From: Spiroplasma diminutum CUAS-1
GTDB taxonomy: Bacteria; Bacillota_I; Bacilli_A; Mycoplasmatales; Mycoplasmataceae
Reading direction: 5' to 3'
Assembly: GCF_000439455.1 (NCBI RefSeq)
Contig: NC_021833.1
Location: forward strand, 620,001-684,000
DNA: 64,000 nucleotides
In this document: positions 49,358 through 60,601 of the stretch, piece by piece
Layout: each line of letters starts with the position of its first letter
How positions within the stretch are numbered: position 1 is the first letter of the stretch
Notes under the pieces: model-generated
The model's database searches: none
Told to the model about the DNA's origin: nothing
Seen by the model: the letters and a program-made list of their open reading frames with translations, nothing else
Program-made: the position numbers and the translations under genes

Positions 49358-49432
49358 TGGCTGGGCTAGCAGGATTCGAACCGGCGCATGAGGGAGTCAA
49401 AGTCCCTTGCCTTACCGCTTGGCTATAGCCCA
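49358..49432 (-). tRNA. tRNA-Gln (UUG)
   Basis: 75 nt, anticodon TTG, acceptor TGGGCTA/TAGCCCA with discriminator G and encoded CCA. Confidence 0.97.
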
Positions 49433-49437
49433 ATTAC

Positions 49438-49521
49438 TGGTGGGGAGTGACGGATTCGAACCGCCGAACCGTTAGGAGATGGTTTACAGCCACCCGCGTT
49501 TAGCCACTTCGCTAACTCCCC
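49438..49521 (-). tRNA. tRNA-Tyr (GUA)
   Basis: 84 nt with a long variable arm, anticodon GTA, acceptor GGGGAGT/ACTCCCC, encoded CCA. Confidence 0.97.
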
Positions 49522-49533
49522 TTTAATATAATG

Positions 49534-49609
49534 TGGTGCTGACTAAAGGACTCGAACCTTCGACCTATTGATTACTAGTCAATTGCTCTACCAACTGAGC
49601 TAAGTCAGC
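49534..49609 (-). tRNA. tRNA-Thr (AGU)
   Basis: 76 nt, anticodon AGT, acceptor GCTGACT/AGTCAGC, encoded CCA. An A34-containing Thr tRNA is a known mollicute trait. It is the first gene of the cluster. Confidence 0.95.
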
Positions 49610-49644
49610 AGTTATCCTTTTGTTTAAAAGTAAGAACCTTTTCA

Positions 49645-49674
49645 ATTATACAAAAAAAGGGATTATAAAGTCAA
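49645..49674 (-). promoter_or_regulatory. promoter of tRNA cluster
   Basis: On the minus strand TTGACT (49674-49669) and TATAAT (49650-49645) are separated by 18 bp, about 36 bp upstream of tRNA-Thr. Strong boxes fit a stable-RNA promoter. Confidence 0.75.
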
Positions 49675-49902
49675 TAAAAAAAATAAAAAAAATAAAAAAA
49701 AGCACTCTGGGCGGAGTACTTATTTAATAGATCTAGAACAGTTAATATTATATATATTATAAATCTAAATATTATGTTCATTTGATAGGGCTAAATAAAC
49801 ATTATGGGCTAATGATTTTTTAAAACTATCCTAGACAAAATAATTATATTTTAATTGCTATATTATTTCAATATTTAAAAGCTAATTTTTTTAAAAAAAT
49901 AA
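49675..49902. other. intergenic region with terminator-like hairpin, no gene seen
   Basis: The region holds an A-rich tract and then an imperfect stem AGCACTC/GAGTACT (49701-49720), which on the minus strand ends in eight Ts. It is the likely deoA terminator, though 180 nt past its stop. The remaining AT-rich sequence shows no convincing ORF or further structure. Confidence 0.5.
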
Positions 49903-51213
49903 TTAAACATCTTCATTTGTTAATAATTTTAAAATTAACTCTTCTTGATGAAGTTCTTTATTTAAAACTATTAATTCTTGTGCCTTCTGTTTGAAATTAT
50001 CAATATCTTCTCTATTTGTATATAAAGTCATAATAACATCACCTTTTTTTACAAATTCATTTGAAGTTTTATTTAAATAAATTCCTGCTGCAAAATCTAT
50101 ACTCTCTTCTTTAGTTGCTCGCCCTGCACCTAAATGCATTGAAAGGTATCCTAATTGATCTGCACTTGCAAAACTTAAATACCCATCATTTTGAGCTAGA
50201 ATTTGAATTGTATATTTTGTTTTAAAGTTATTTTCATAGTCTAAAATAACATTAAAATCACCATTTTGAGCTTCTATAAAGTCTTTTAATAAGTGTGCAG
50301 CACTTTTATCTTGTAAAACTTTATTAAGCTCTACTTTTGCTGTTTCTAAGTCTTTAAAGACATTATTTTGAACTAAAGTTAATCCCGCTGCAGTTACACA
50401 CAATTCTATTAAATCTTCTGGTCCATTACCATTTAATGTATCTCATGCTTCTTTAACTTCTATTGCATTTCCAATTGCTCTTCCAAGTGGTTTATCCATA
50501 TTTGTAATCATTACACTAACATTTCTTTTATGTTCTTTTCCAATAGTAATCATTGATTTAGATAATGCAATTGCATTATCTAAATCTTTCATGAAAGCTC
50601 CACTTCCCATTTTAACATCTAGAATTATGCTATCTGCTGGTATTACAAGTTTTTTTGACATAATACTTGATGCAATTAAAGGAATTGAATCAACAGTTCC
50701 TGTAACATCTCTTAAAGCATAAAGTTTTTTATCAGCTGGAACAATTTCACTTGATTGACTCATAATTGATATTCCAACTGTATTTAAAATTTCTTTAAAT
50801 CTAGTTTCTGAAATTTCACCAGTTCAACCTGGACAGCTTTCCAATTTATCAATTGTACCTCCAGTTTGGCCTAAACCTCTTCCAGAAAGTTTTGCAACTT
50901 TTATTCCAAATTTTGCAACTAAAGGTGAAAAAATAAGACTTGTTTTATCTCCTACTCCACCTGTTGAATGTTTATCTGCTTTTAATCCATCAACACCATC
51001 TAAATTATAAGTTATTCCAGAATCGATCATAGCTTGTGTAAAAGAAGCTATTTCAGTTGGTGTCATACCATTAAATCAAACAGCCATATTAAAAGCTGAC
51101 ATTTGATAATCTTTTAGTGAGTTATTTACAAAAGAATTAACTGTTCAATATATTTCTTCTGCTGTCAATTCTTTGTTATTTTTTTTCTTGTCTATAATAT
51201 TTGCAAAGTTCAT
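49903..51213 (-). CDS. deoA: pyrimidine-nucleoside (thymidine) phosphorylase
   Basis: A 436-residue enzyme of the nucleoside phosphorylase II family that splits thymidine, deoxyuridine or uridine with phosphate. The signature [17 protein letters not shown] is near residue 107 and [13 protein letters not shown] binds phosphate. The C-terminal [17 protein letters not shown] matches the family. It is last in the thyA-folA-plsC-deoA run, 24 nt after plsC. The start ATG is at 51213. Confidence 0.93.
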
Positions 51214-51237
51214 CTTATTTTCTCCTAAGAATTCATA

Positions 51238-52104
51238 TTAATAAAAGTTAGTTCTATTTTTTTTATCAATTCTTTTTGGCTTAATTCCAAGTTTTTTTGG
51301 ATCTCAGTTTTTATAAAGATCGATATTTTTGTCTACTTCTTTTTGAACATTTTTTGTTAACATTTCAGTTTTAAGTGAAATAAATTTCTCTGGCATTAAA
51401 GGTTTTCCAAAAACTACTTTAATAACAAATTTACCATGTTTTCTTTTTTCAAATAATCTATATGAATCAATTATTGAAACTGGAACAATTGGAACATATG
51501 CCATTTGTGCTAATTTCATACTTGCAGGTTGAAATTCATTTGTTTCTTGTTTGGCACTACGAGTACCTTCAGGAAAGATTACAACTGTTCTCTTATATTC
51601 TGAAATTAAATCCTTTGCTTCTTTCATAGCACTTAAAGCACTTCTTGGACTATTTCTATCTATTTGAACATTATCTGTTAAATTCATAAAATGCTTAAAT
51701 ATTTTAGTCTTTCAAAGTTCTTTTTTTGCAATAAAAGCAACTGGTTGTTGTAAATTAAAATCATTAATTGCAAGCATTAAAATTGGATCTAAATTTGATT
51801 GGTGATTTGGTGCTAAAACAATACCTCTATCTAATCAATTTTCAATACCAATTACATCTATTTGCACATTTGCAATTTTTAATACTTTTCTAATTTTCTT
51901 TTTAACTCAGTTATATCTTCATTCTTCAGAATAAAGGTTTGGATCTTGCTTAATTTTTCTAGTTATTTTCTTTGCTTTTGCACTAACTCTCCAAATACTT
52001 CATGCATTAGTAAATAATCTTCATTTACTTACATAAGCCATTTCCTTCTTGTCTTTATTATCACTTGCCTTTTGATCTTCTTGTGTTAATTCTAAATGTT
52101 CCAT
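51238..52104 (-). CDS. plsC: 1-acyl-sn-glycerol-3-phosphate acyltransferase
   Basis: A 288-residue acyltransferase making phosphatidic acid, the substrate of CdsA. Motif I is NHQSNLD (H-x4-D) and motif III FPEGTRS; VPIVPVSI is motif IV. The ATG at 52104 (MEHLELTQED) has AAAGG at good distance; an in-frame ATG at 52041 (MAYVSKW) has AAGGA too close. I prefer the first, which adds a hydrophilic 21-residue tail. It starts 2 nt after the folA stop. Confidence 0.88.
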
Positions 52105-52106
52105 AG

Positions 52107-52577
52107 TTAATACCTTTCATAATAGTAAACTGTAAATTCTTTGTAATTTTCTTCTTTTGTAAGATTAAAATCGTTTTTATCTCACTTGGGAGCATATTTA
52201 TCTCCTTGATATTCTTCTTTAATGACACTGATGACAAGTTTATCTGCATAGTCAAAAGCAGTTGAATATATTTGAGAACCGCCTATTACAACTAGTTCTT
52301 CATTAGTAGATTTATACTTTTCTAAAATTTCTTTCAAATTTTTAGATATTTCAAGATTATTATAACTCTTTTCTAATTTTCTTGAAGTAATTAATATATT
52401 TTTTCTATTTGGCAACGGTTTAACAGAAAGTGACTCTCATGTGTTTCTTCCCATTAAGACAGTTTTTCCTTTTGTATAATTAATAAAATGTTGCATTTCT
52501 TCTTTAATATTTCAAGGTAATTGATTATCTTTTCCAATTATTCCACTTTCTGTTTGTGCTCAAAGAAAAGAAATCAT
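52107..52577 (-). CDS. folA: dihydrofolate reductase
   Basis: A 156-residue DHFR regenerating tetrahydrofolate after thymidylate synthesis. ISFLWAQTESGIIGKDNQLPW is recognisable (ISFLWAQTESGIIGK, then LPWNIKEEM). Also VLMGRNTWESL, and VVIGGSQIY for NADPH binding. Its ATG overlaps the thyA stop (TAATG), so the two enzymes are coupled. Confidence 0.95.
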
Positions 52578-53446
52578 TAAACAGCAACTGCTCCTTTAAT
52601 TGCTGGATGACTTTCATAACCTTCAAGTGAAATATCTTCAAATTTAATATCAAAAATTGATTTATTTTCTCAATTAACTTTTAATTGTGCCAATTTTTTT
52701 GGCTCTCTTGTTAATTGTAATTGCAACTGTTCAATGTGATTTGAGTATATATGAGCATCTCCAATTGTATGTATAAAATATCGTGCTTTTAAATTACATT
52801 CTCTTGCAACTAATTCTAATAACAATGAATAACTTGCTATGTTAAATGGAACTCCTAGAAAAATATCTCCACTTCTTTGATAAAGTTGAAGATCAATAAA
52901 ACCATCACTTGATACATAAAATTGAAATAATGAATGACATGGAGGAAGAGCCATTTGATTAACTTCTGCTGGATTTCAAGCAGAAATAATATGTCTTCTT
53001 GAAAATGGGTTTTCTTTAATATCATTTATAAGATTTTTAAATTGGTCAACTCCGTTAAAGTTCCTTCATTGTTTTCCATAAACTGGTCCCAATTCTCCAT
53101 GTTTTTTTGAAAATTCATTATCAACTTTAATTTTTTCAATATATTCTTCTAAAGTCTCATTATTGAATTCATTTGATTTTTTAAATGTTTCATAAGGTCA
53201 CTCATTTCAAATATTTACTTTATTATCAACCAAATATTTAATATTTGTATCTCCACTAATAAATCAAAGTATTTCATGAACTACTCCTTTAAAAAATACT
53301 TTCTTAGTAGTTAATAAAGGAAAACCTTCTCTTAAATCATATCTTGATTGAGTTCCAAATTTTGAAATAGTTCCTGTATTAGTTCTATCTTCACGTTTTT
53401 CATCATTTTTTAAAACATCTTTTACTAATTCTAGATATTGCTTCAT
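52577..53446 (-). CDS. thyA: thymidylate synthase
   Basis: A 289-residue ThyA converting dUMP to dTMP with methylene-tetrahydrofolate. The catalytic Cys is in [24 protein letters not shown] and [20 protein letters not shown] (20 residues) bind substrate. The start ATG 53446 has GGTGA upstream; a longer frame (MVFIFF) lacks a binding site. dUMP may come from the dCMP deaminase at 57884. Confidence 0.96.
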
Positions 53447-53485
53447 ATAATCACCAATAAAGATTATATATGAATTGAAAAAAAT

Positions 53486-53515
53486 AAAAACCACAAAAAT
53501 ATTTGTGGTTTTTAT
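53486..53515 (-). terminator. terminator of 191-aa lipoprotein gene
   Basis: The stem AAAAACCACAAA/TTTGTGGTTTTT is followed on the minus strand by Ts, one base after the stop at 53517. Confidence 0.85.
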
Positions 53516-53516
53516 T

Positions 53517-54092
53517 TTAAAAAACTTTTAATATTAATTTTTTAACAGTGATTTCAATTGTACCTTCTTGCAATTTAGAAACTAATTTTTTAGCACTTTT
53601 CAGATTAGAACTATTTGCCTCAAGAATATCTGCATGAATTATGTCCATATTGAATTTAAAATTTTCTATTATATTTTCACCTTTTTCAAGTTCTTCTTTT
53701 AAATTATTTAATTTATTATAATTTTCATTTTGTCCTGAGCTATATAAGTAAGCAAGTTCTGCTAAAACACTTTCAATATCAGATTGAGGTTGTCCAATTT
53801 TTTTTATTTTTGAATTTTCATTTTTAAAAGCTTTATTTAATAAATCTATTTGCATTCACAAATATATACTTTTTTGTCCACTAGAACCATTTGGATCAAA
53901 AGTTGTTTTTATCTCATCAATTTCAGTATCTAAAAATACTTCATCAAGACTATAAGTTTCTACTTCAGGATCTGGTTTTTCTCCCCCACCATTTCCATTG
54001 CCCCCTTCATCTGGATCAACACATGCTATAACAGAAGCTGATGAAGAAGCAATCAAAGTTGTTGTTGCTAATAATGTTAATATTTTTTTCAT
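53517..54092 (-). CDS. 191-aa lipoprotein
   Basis: The signal peptide [20 protein letters not shown] leads to the lipobox VIAC (Cys24). A Gly/Pro/Asp-rich linker ([18 protein letters not shown]) follows, then a helical, coiled-coil-like domain. Anchored outside the membrane; function unknown. It lies between thyA and a decayed gene, and may belong to a lipoprotein family of which the neighbour is a remnant. Confidence 0.8.
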
Positions 54093-54210
54093 ATTTTTTT
54101 CCTCCTATATTCATTAAAATTTTAAAGAATTCTTCTTGTGAAGATAGTGTTTTATCAAAAATATAAATAAACTGATTTTCTAATTATTTAGCTCTATTTA
54201 TACTATTATT

Positions 54211-54865
54211 TTAAATATCTACTAACTCTTTTTGTCATTTTTATGTATTTTCTCAGATTTTTAATTTTGTTTTAAATAAATTTAAATAATTATTTAATGA
54301 AAAAGTAGCTGGAGAAGATATTGAATTTACTAATTTATATTCTTGGTATTTATTTAAATCTTCAATCATTAATTTTGAATTTGTTTTATTATAACCATAG
54401 AATATTTTTCATAGGACTTCTTTTCTTCAAAGATTTGCTTATTATATAATTTAACTAATTCACTAACTGTTTCACTATTTGATCAATTTTGAAATGTTTT
54501 TTTCAATTAAAATTAATTGCTATTCAAGCTTATTCTTTTCAAAATCACTTGTTATTAAAATTGAAACTTTATTATATAAAGAATAGCAGTATTGATTTAA
54601 TAATAGAGATATTATTCGTATAAAATTTCACATATCATTTAATCAATTTGACTATAGATAAAAAACCTGCAGAAAAATTTGATTTTTGATTTGAAACTGC
54701 ATTTTTCATTTCTGGATGATATTTTTCAAAAACACAATTTACATCTTTATTTAAATTAATATTATTAATAATCCCTAAAGTTGGTATACTAGTCAAAGAC
54801 ATAGTTCCCAACAACTATAATAATGTTTTTATTATTTTTATTTTACCTTTTTTCGACATACTCAT
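54211..54865 (-). pseudogene. decayed secreted/surface protein gene
   Basis: From ATG 54865 the frame reads MSMSKKGKIKIIKTLL and stops at TAG, then continues LLGTMSLTSIPTLGIINNI, a signal-peptide-like stretch with basic start and hydrophobic core. It goes on to NVKCVFEKYHPEMKNA-like sequence and ends at TAA. Further fragments sit in other frames (ETVSELVKLYNKQIFEEKK; then LMIEDLNKYQEYKLVNSIS). At least one stop and two frameshifts break it. Codon use in the fragments is coding-like. Confidence 0.65.
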
Positions 54866-54892
54866 GTCTAAATTAATCTTAACAAAAATATT

Positions 54893-54922
54893 AAAAAAAC
54901 CAACTTATTAGTTAGTTTTTTT
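54893..54922 (-). terminator. terminator of acpS
   Basis: An imperfect stem with one mismatch (AAAAAAACCAACT with AGTTAGTTTTTTT) and a short loop lies 17 nt after the acpS stop. Confidence 0.65.
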
Positions 54923-54939
54923 AATATTAAATAAATTTT

Positions 54940-55260
54940 CTAAATATTTAAAGCAACAGCAACTGAATAATTCTTTTCATGACTTATAGAAATTTCAATA
55001 TTTTTATATATTGCATTTTCAATTACTGGCTTATTATTTTTATAAATAATATTTATTGTATTTGGAAGAACTTTATGTTCAACACATTTAATTAAGGCTT
55101 CTTTTGCAGCTCATCGACCTGATGCAAATTGTATTTGTGCCTCTTTGCTTTGCAATTCTTTTAAAAGTGTTATTTCTTGATCGTGTAAAAAGCGTTTTAA
55201 GAATTTATCTTCTAAATTAATTCTTTGATTTTCAATTATATCTATTCCTATTTTTGCCAT
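54940..55260 (-). CDS. acpS: holo-[acyl-carrier-protein] synthase
   Basis: A 106-residue phosphopantetheinyl transferase. GIDIIENQRI (metal-binding Asp) and FASGRWAAKEALIK (Glu and Lys of the active site) are present, and SISHEKNYSVAVAL closes the protein as in AcpS. It transfers 4'-phosphopantetheine from CoA to apo-ACP. It starts 2 nt after the CvpA-like gene. Confidence 0.93.
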
Positions 55261-55262
55261 AA

Positions 55263-56756
55263 TTAATTCCAATACCCATTTGCAAAGTCAAAGTAATATT
55301 TAATTCAATACACTCCATTGTAAGTTTCAGTTCAAAACTCTTTTTGAACTTCAATTTTTGAAATACTATTTGCTCCCTCATTGTCAAATTCACCTAATTT
55401 CATTTCTCCTGAAGGAGAAATTTCAAGCCCTTTAATTAAGTAATTTGCAGTATATACTGTTGATAAAAATGGCATTGTATCTAAATTGTTTCTTGTTGTT
55501 GCATTTACATAATTTATACTTTTAAAGAAATTATAAGTTAATTTTGGATCTTTTAAAACTGTTGATAAATATCTTTTATTTGTTGTTGTAGTTGAAGCGT
55601 CAATATTATCTGCTAATATAACAAATGGGTTTTCAATTGAATTGCTATCTGCTCATTTATAAAAGCTAACCATTTCTTTTTCATTTAATCACGCTGAATG
55701 AATATCAGTTATATCGTCATCCCTAGTAGCTTTATAATATTTATCTAATGCATTTATTAATTCAACACTTGTAACTGATGTTTGTTGCTGATTTAGTCCA
55801 TTGACAAAAATAGTAGAACCCATCAGCATTAATTCAGATGATAGTCTAAATACAGCTCTTGTATCTTGGGGCATTAATTCTATACAAGTAGAGATTGGTA
55901 AAGAAAATGGATTTGTAGTTGAATAACCTTCTGCCATAACATCTTCATAAATCAAGAAGAAATTTTTTAAATCCTTAACTTCTTTATTTGCTATCATTTG
56001 AGAACCAAGTACCATTAAAGGATCAAGTGCATATTTTGTAAAGCAAGCATTTGAATAAGTAAATCCAAAAATTGGAAGTGATGGTAAGGGAGAAGCTATT
56101 TTTCTAGACAAGGAATATTTTTTATAAGCATTACCTTCTAGAACTTTATTTTTTATTTGTTCTTCTGTCATATTTGAATAATCAACAAGTCCAATTTTCT
56201 GGTGGTCAGTTGCAAACAAAGGAAAACTTGCCATAAAACTAACTGTCATTGAAAGGATCATTCCTATTGCAAGACCATTAAATGCACCTAAAAGAGTATC
56301 AACTTTTCTAATAACTTTAATTCTTCTCATTTTTCTTTTAAATGTTTTATATAGAAAAAAACCAATTAAGTTTACAAATAAAAAGATAAATAAACATAAA
56401 AACATGTATAGCCCTAAAGCTGAAATAGTTTTTAAGAATTCATATGCAGCTCCAGACCCACTTATAGGTATTTCTCCTGTCCCAGGAAGAATTGAACCAA
56501 TTGATTCTCCAATCATATTTCCCAGCGCAGAGAAAGCTTCAACAAGGCCTAACAATACTCAAAGTCTCATAAATAATGGATTTAATGAATTTGTTAAAAG
56601 TGCAGGAACAAAAAGTAATATTAAAACGATTATTAACTGTAAAATCAATATATAAAAGGTAATGAAAAATCCCCTTGTCATACCATATATTGTACTTCCA
56701 ATAATTATTGCAAAAGCAAATATATCAAATAACCATCAAGGTCCTATATTAATCAT
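55263..56756 (-). CDS. CvpA-like membrane protein with large extra domain
   Basis: A 497-residue protein. The N-terminal ~200 residues have four helices and resemble CvpA: an opening aromatic helix, YGMTRGFFITFYI (cf. GFRRGF), and KVIRKVDTLLGAFNGLAIG before the last helix. CvpA proteins are usually about 160-200 residues. The remaining ~290 residues are soluble and unrecognised, probably extracytoplasmic. It is divergent from rnhC and upstream of acpS. Confidence 0.6.
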
Positions 56757-56858
56757 ATTGCTTTCACTCCATTCTCATTATTAACATTATACCAATATTA
56801 TTATTTTATTTATAAACCTTATTTTACATTATAATTTATCTAGAAAGGCTTGAAATAG

Positions 56859-57737
56859 ATGACAAGTTTAAGTTTTAAAAAAGTAGATCAAAATATAATA
56901 AATAAAATTATTGATGATAATCAATTATTTTTAACTGATTCAAAAAATCCAAATATAAAATATTTAATTAAAACAAAAAATAATCTAACAATAAGTATTT
57001 ATACTACAAATACTGTATTAATTCAAGGAAATGATGCTCAATTATTTGCTTTAAAATATAATTTACAAAGTGACATTAATGTTACAAAACCCTTAAGTTT
57101 GGAACTACCAAATATTGGTTGTGATGAAGTTGGTGTTGGTGATTTTTTTGGTCCATTAATAACTTGTTGTGCTTATGTAAATAAAGATTTTATTTTAAAC
57201 TACCCTGAACTAACAAATAGTATTACAGACTCTAAAAAAATTAATGACTTAAAAATAATTGATTTATTTGAACAACTAAAAGATAAAGTCAAATGAGAAG
57301 TTTATATTCTTGACAATTCAAAATATAATAAGGCATATGATATCTATAAAAATACTCATATCTTAAAAGCGATTTGTCATAATCAAGCTTTAAAAAGACT
57401 TTTTAGAAATAATAACGAATTGATTGGACAACAAATAATAATGGATCAATTCGTTGATAAAAAAAATTATTATAATTATTTAAAAGATCAAGAAGTTGTA
57501 ATAGAAGATATATATTTTGAAACAAAAGCAGAATCAAAATATATTTCAGTTGCAATTGCAAGTATTATTGCAAGATTTCACTTTTTAAAAGAAATTGAAA
57601 AATTGGAAAAAGAATTTAATATTAAACTTCCTTTAGGAGCTAGCAATAATGTTAAAGATTATGTTAATACATATAAAAAAGAATTTCCTTTAGAAGTTAC
57701 AAAATTTATTAAATTACATTTTAATAGTAACAAATAA
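56859..57737 (+). CDS. rnhC: ribonuclease HIII
   Basis: A 292-residue RNase H of the HIII type, degrading RNA in RNA-DNA hybrids. The N-terminal domain (1-85) is TBP-like as in HIII. The catalytic acidic residues are in GCDEVGVGDFFGP (Asp, Glu), DSKK (Asp) and QIIMDQF (Asp); AESKYISVAIASIIAR is also conserved. Start ATG 56859. Confidence 0.92.
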
Positions 57738-57766
57738 AAAAAACCCATATTTATATGGGTTTTTTA
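57736..57766 (+). terminator. terminator of rnhC
   Basis: The stem AAAACCCATAT/ATATGGGTTTT with a 2-4 base loop and T-run, starting at the stop codon. Confidence 0.92.
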
Positions 57767-57828
57767 AATCTCAAAGATGGACGCATTGAGAAAATGTATT
57801 AAATTTTAATTAATACTTGAAATACAGA

Positions 57829-57849
57829 GTGTTAGTAATTTACTAACAC
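57829..57849. other. unexplained perfect 9-bp inverted repeat
   Basis: GTGTTAGTA-ATT-TACTAACAC lies in the 146-bp gap between the convergent rnhC and dCMP deaminase genes. No T-run follows on either strand, so it is not a typical terminator. A 16-base A-run starts at 57868. Confidence 0.5.
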
Positions 57850-57883
57850 GACTATATTATATTCTTAAAAAAAAAAAAAAAAA

Positions 57884-58354
57884 TTATTTCAATTCAACTT
57901 TAATTTCTTTTTTATAAATATATTTTATTTTAGCTTCGTCTAGCATTTTTTTAGCTATTTTATTCTCAATAGTATCAATATATTTATCAGATGAATATAT
58001 AATTTTTTTTATTCCTGATTGAATTATGCTTTTTGTACATTCATTACAAGGAAATAAACTAGTGTAAATTTCACAACCTCTTACAGATTCTTTTGATGAA
58101 AGAATAGCATTTAATTCTGCATGAACAATATAAGGATATTTAGTGTCTTTTAAATCTCCTTGTCTATCTCATGGATAGTTATCATCGTTTAATCCTCTTG
58201 GAAGTCCATTATAACCTGTTGAAATGACTTGTTTTAAATCATTTACTATTACACTTCCAACTTGTGTTGTAGGATCTTTACTTCTCATTGCATTTAATTG
58301 AACCATTGCTAAAAAATAAGTGTCTCAATCAATATAATTATCTCGTTTTTTCAT
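57884..58354 (-). CDS. deoxycytidylate deaminase (ComEB-like)
   Basis: A 156-residue dCMP/cytidine deaminase-family enzyme making dUMP for ThyA. Zinc motifs are HAELNAIL (His, catalytic Glu) and PCNECTKSIIQSG (two Cys). TTQVGSVIV near the start is typical of dCMP deaminases. It is last in the ileS-lspA-rluD-rhomboid run, 15 nt after the rhomboid gene. Confidence 0.9.
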
Positions 58355-58369
58355 ATTATCAATTCCCTT

Positions 58370-59674
58370 TTAAGAGCTAATACTTCCATCTGAATTCATA
58401 AATCAATCTCAACCATTCTTTTTAAAGATTATATTTGCAGAATCACTTGTCATTAAATTTCGTCTTACATATAGTTGTAAAGTAATTGCTGAATAAGGAT
58501 CATGAGCTGGTGAATAGTATGAAATTAATGAAAGTGTTAAAGGTAATATAAATGAAATAGTCAATATAACTATTGGAATTATAATTAATTTATCCATAGT
58601 ATTTTTTTTATAAATTGAAAGTAAATATATACTTGATGATATTGCAGCTGAAGCAATTATCATTATATATAAATGCATTTGACCTAAAAATAATGGATAA
58701 ATTACTAAACAAAAGATTGGAAATACCATTCTATTTTTTGAAAATAATTGAATTGGTTCTCTTTTTTTATCTCATGTTGTTACACCCAATACTCCAACAA
58801 CACTTGCCATAAATCCTAACCCACCTGAAAAAACAGCCATTTGATCAGGAACTGCAGCACTCACAAAGAATCCAACTAATGGATAAGTAATAAAGATTGC
58901 AAGAGCAAATCTAAATGATCCAATTAATCCTTCAGTATATCTTGCTATTTTAATTACTCCACCTGTTAAGAATATTATTTGAATGAATGCCATAATAGCT
59001 CCATTTGAATTTGCAGTAAATCCATATGTAAATATTCTTCATCATTGTTGACCCACAATTGTTAAATTTCTATTTGTAGCTCCAAAAAATAAGTCTAATG
59101 ATAAACCATTAATATTTGGAAATCACAAAAATGATAAAACCATTGTAACTAAAGGTAATATAAAAAACATTGAGACTAGAATAATTGAAATAGGTGTATT
59201 TCTATTCATTTTTTGAATAGCTTTTTTAAATTTTATGTTTGATGATTTTGATGGATCTTTTAAAATTTCTACCATTTCTTCATCTGAAATATATTCTTCT
59301 TTGTCTTCTTTTTCATTTTCCCTTAGAGAATCTATTTTTGAAAAATACGGTTTTAACTTAGTTTTAATTGTTTCTAAAGAAGAAACACTTAATGTTAAAC
59401 CTTCTAATGAGATTTCAATATCACTGTCACTTAAAGCAATATTTATTATTTCTATTTTTTCTCTTTTTTGAGTTTTTAAATTCTCTTTTATTTCATTTAA
59501 GTTTTTATCAGAGCTTGCAGGAGAACCTACAGTTACTCTTATTATTTTATAATCAGCTTTTGGATTTATTAAATAAGAAACATATTCATTACTGTAGTTT
59601 TCTAAAGCTTTATATTTTTCAACTTTAACAAAATAGTGAACTAAACTTAATTTTAATTCATTAAAATTTGCCAT
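58370..59674 (-). CDS. rhomboid-like intramembrane serine protease
   Basis: A 434-residue protein with a cytosolic N-terminal domain (about 1-165) and at least six membrane helices. WWRIFTYGF resembles the rhomboid W-R-x(2)-T-Y motif. FSGGLGFMASVVG matches the catalytic-Ser helix (usually GASGAIFG) and GQMHLYIMIIASAA could provide the catalytic His. Serine and histidine are therefore both present, but the motifs are weak and it may be a pseudoprotease. The start ATG 59674 has AGGTGA upstream; GTG 59686 is an alternative. Confidence 0.6.
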
Positions 59675-59686
59675 ATTATTACTCAC

Positions 59687-60601
59687 CTATTCTTTAAACA
59701 TATTGATTTTATCATTAAATTCAATTGGTAATTCACTTATTAATTCAATTTTTTCATTTGTAATTGGATGATTAAATGCAAGTTTATATGCATGTAAATA
59801 CTGACCAAATTCTTCTTTCATATCTTCTCTAAATGCATATATCGGATCTCCAACCACTGGATGTTTTATAAATGCCATATGAACTCTAATTTGATGAGTT
59901 CTTCCTGTTTCAATCACACAACTTATTTTTGTATGATTTTGATAACGCTCTAATACTGTAAAATTTGTTATTGCATGTTTTGAATTTATATCTGTTGTTG
60001 TCATTTTCTTACGATCACCTTTATGTCTACCAATAGGTGCATTAATTTTTCCCGCATTTGGTTCAACAACTCCATGAACTAGAGCTATATATTCTTTATG
60101 AATTTCATTATTTGCCAACATTTCTGTCAATCTTCTATGTGCTTTATCATTTTTAGCAACAATCATTAACCCTGTTGTCATTTTATCAAGTCTATGAACG
60201 ATTCCAGGTCTCAAAACTCCTCCAATAGAAGATAAATCTTTAATCTTAAATAAAAGTCCATTAACAAGAGTTCCACTTGGGTTTCCAGCAGCTGGGTGAA
60301 CTACAAGAGCATTTGGTTTATTAACAACTAATAAGTCTTTGTCTTGATAAACTATTTCAAAATCAATATCTTCTGGTTTAGCTTCAAGTTCTGTAGGTTC
60401 TTTTAAGTTCATTTTGATCAAATCATCTTTTAGTAAGTTATATTTAACACTAACTTGTTGGTCATTTACAAGTACATCATTTGATTCAATTAATTTTTGT
60501 ACATAACTTCTAGAAAAATCATATTCTTCTTTTAAAAAATCAGTTAAAAACTTATCTAATCTACCTGAATCTTGTTCTAATTTAATTTCCACTTGTTCCA
60601 T
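59687..60601 (-). CDS. rluD: RluD-family rRNA pseudouridine synthase
   Basis: A 304-residue RluA/RluD enzyme. An S4 domain lies at about 12-75 (RLDKFLTDFL) and the catalytic Asp is in GIVHRLDKMTTGLMIVAK. ETGRTHQIRVHMAFIKHPVVGDPIY is split here as ETGRTHQIRVHM and HPVVGDPIY. It modifies rRNA uridines. The start ATG 60601 has AAAGGGGG upstream and overlaps the 3' end of lspA. Confidence 0.92.
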   Translation of the reverse strand: MEQVEIKLEQDSGRLDKFLTDFLKEEYDFSRSYVQKLIESNDVLVNDQQVSVKYNLLKDDLIKMNLKEPTELEAKPEDIDFEIVYQDKDLLVVNKPNALVVHPAAGNPSGTLVNGLLFKIKDLSSIGGVLRPGIVHRLDKMTTGLMIVAKNDKAHRRLTEMLANNEIHKEYIALVHGVVEPNAGKINAPIGRHKGDRKKMTTTDINSKHAITNFTVLERYQNHTKISCVIETGRTHQIRVHMAFIKHPVVGDPIYAFREDMKEEFGQYLHAYKLAFNHPITNEKIELISELPIEFNDKINMFKE

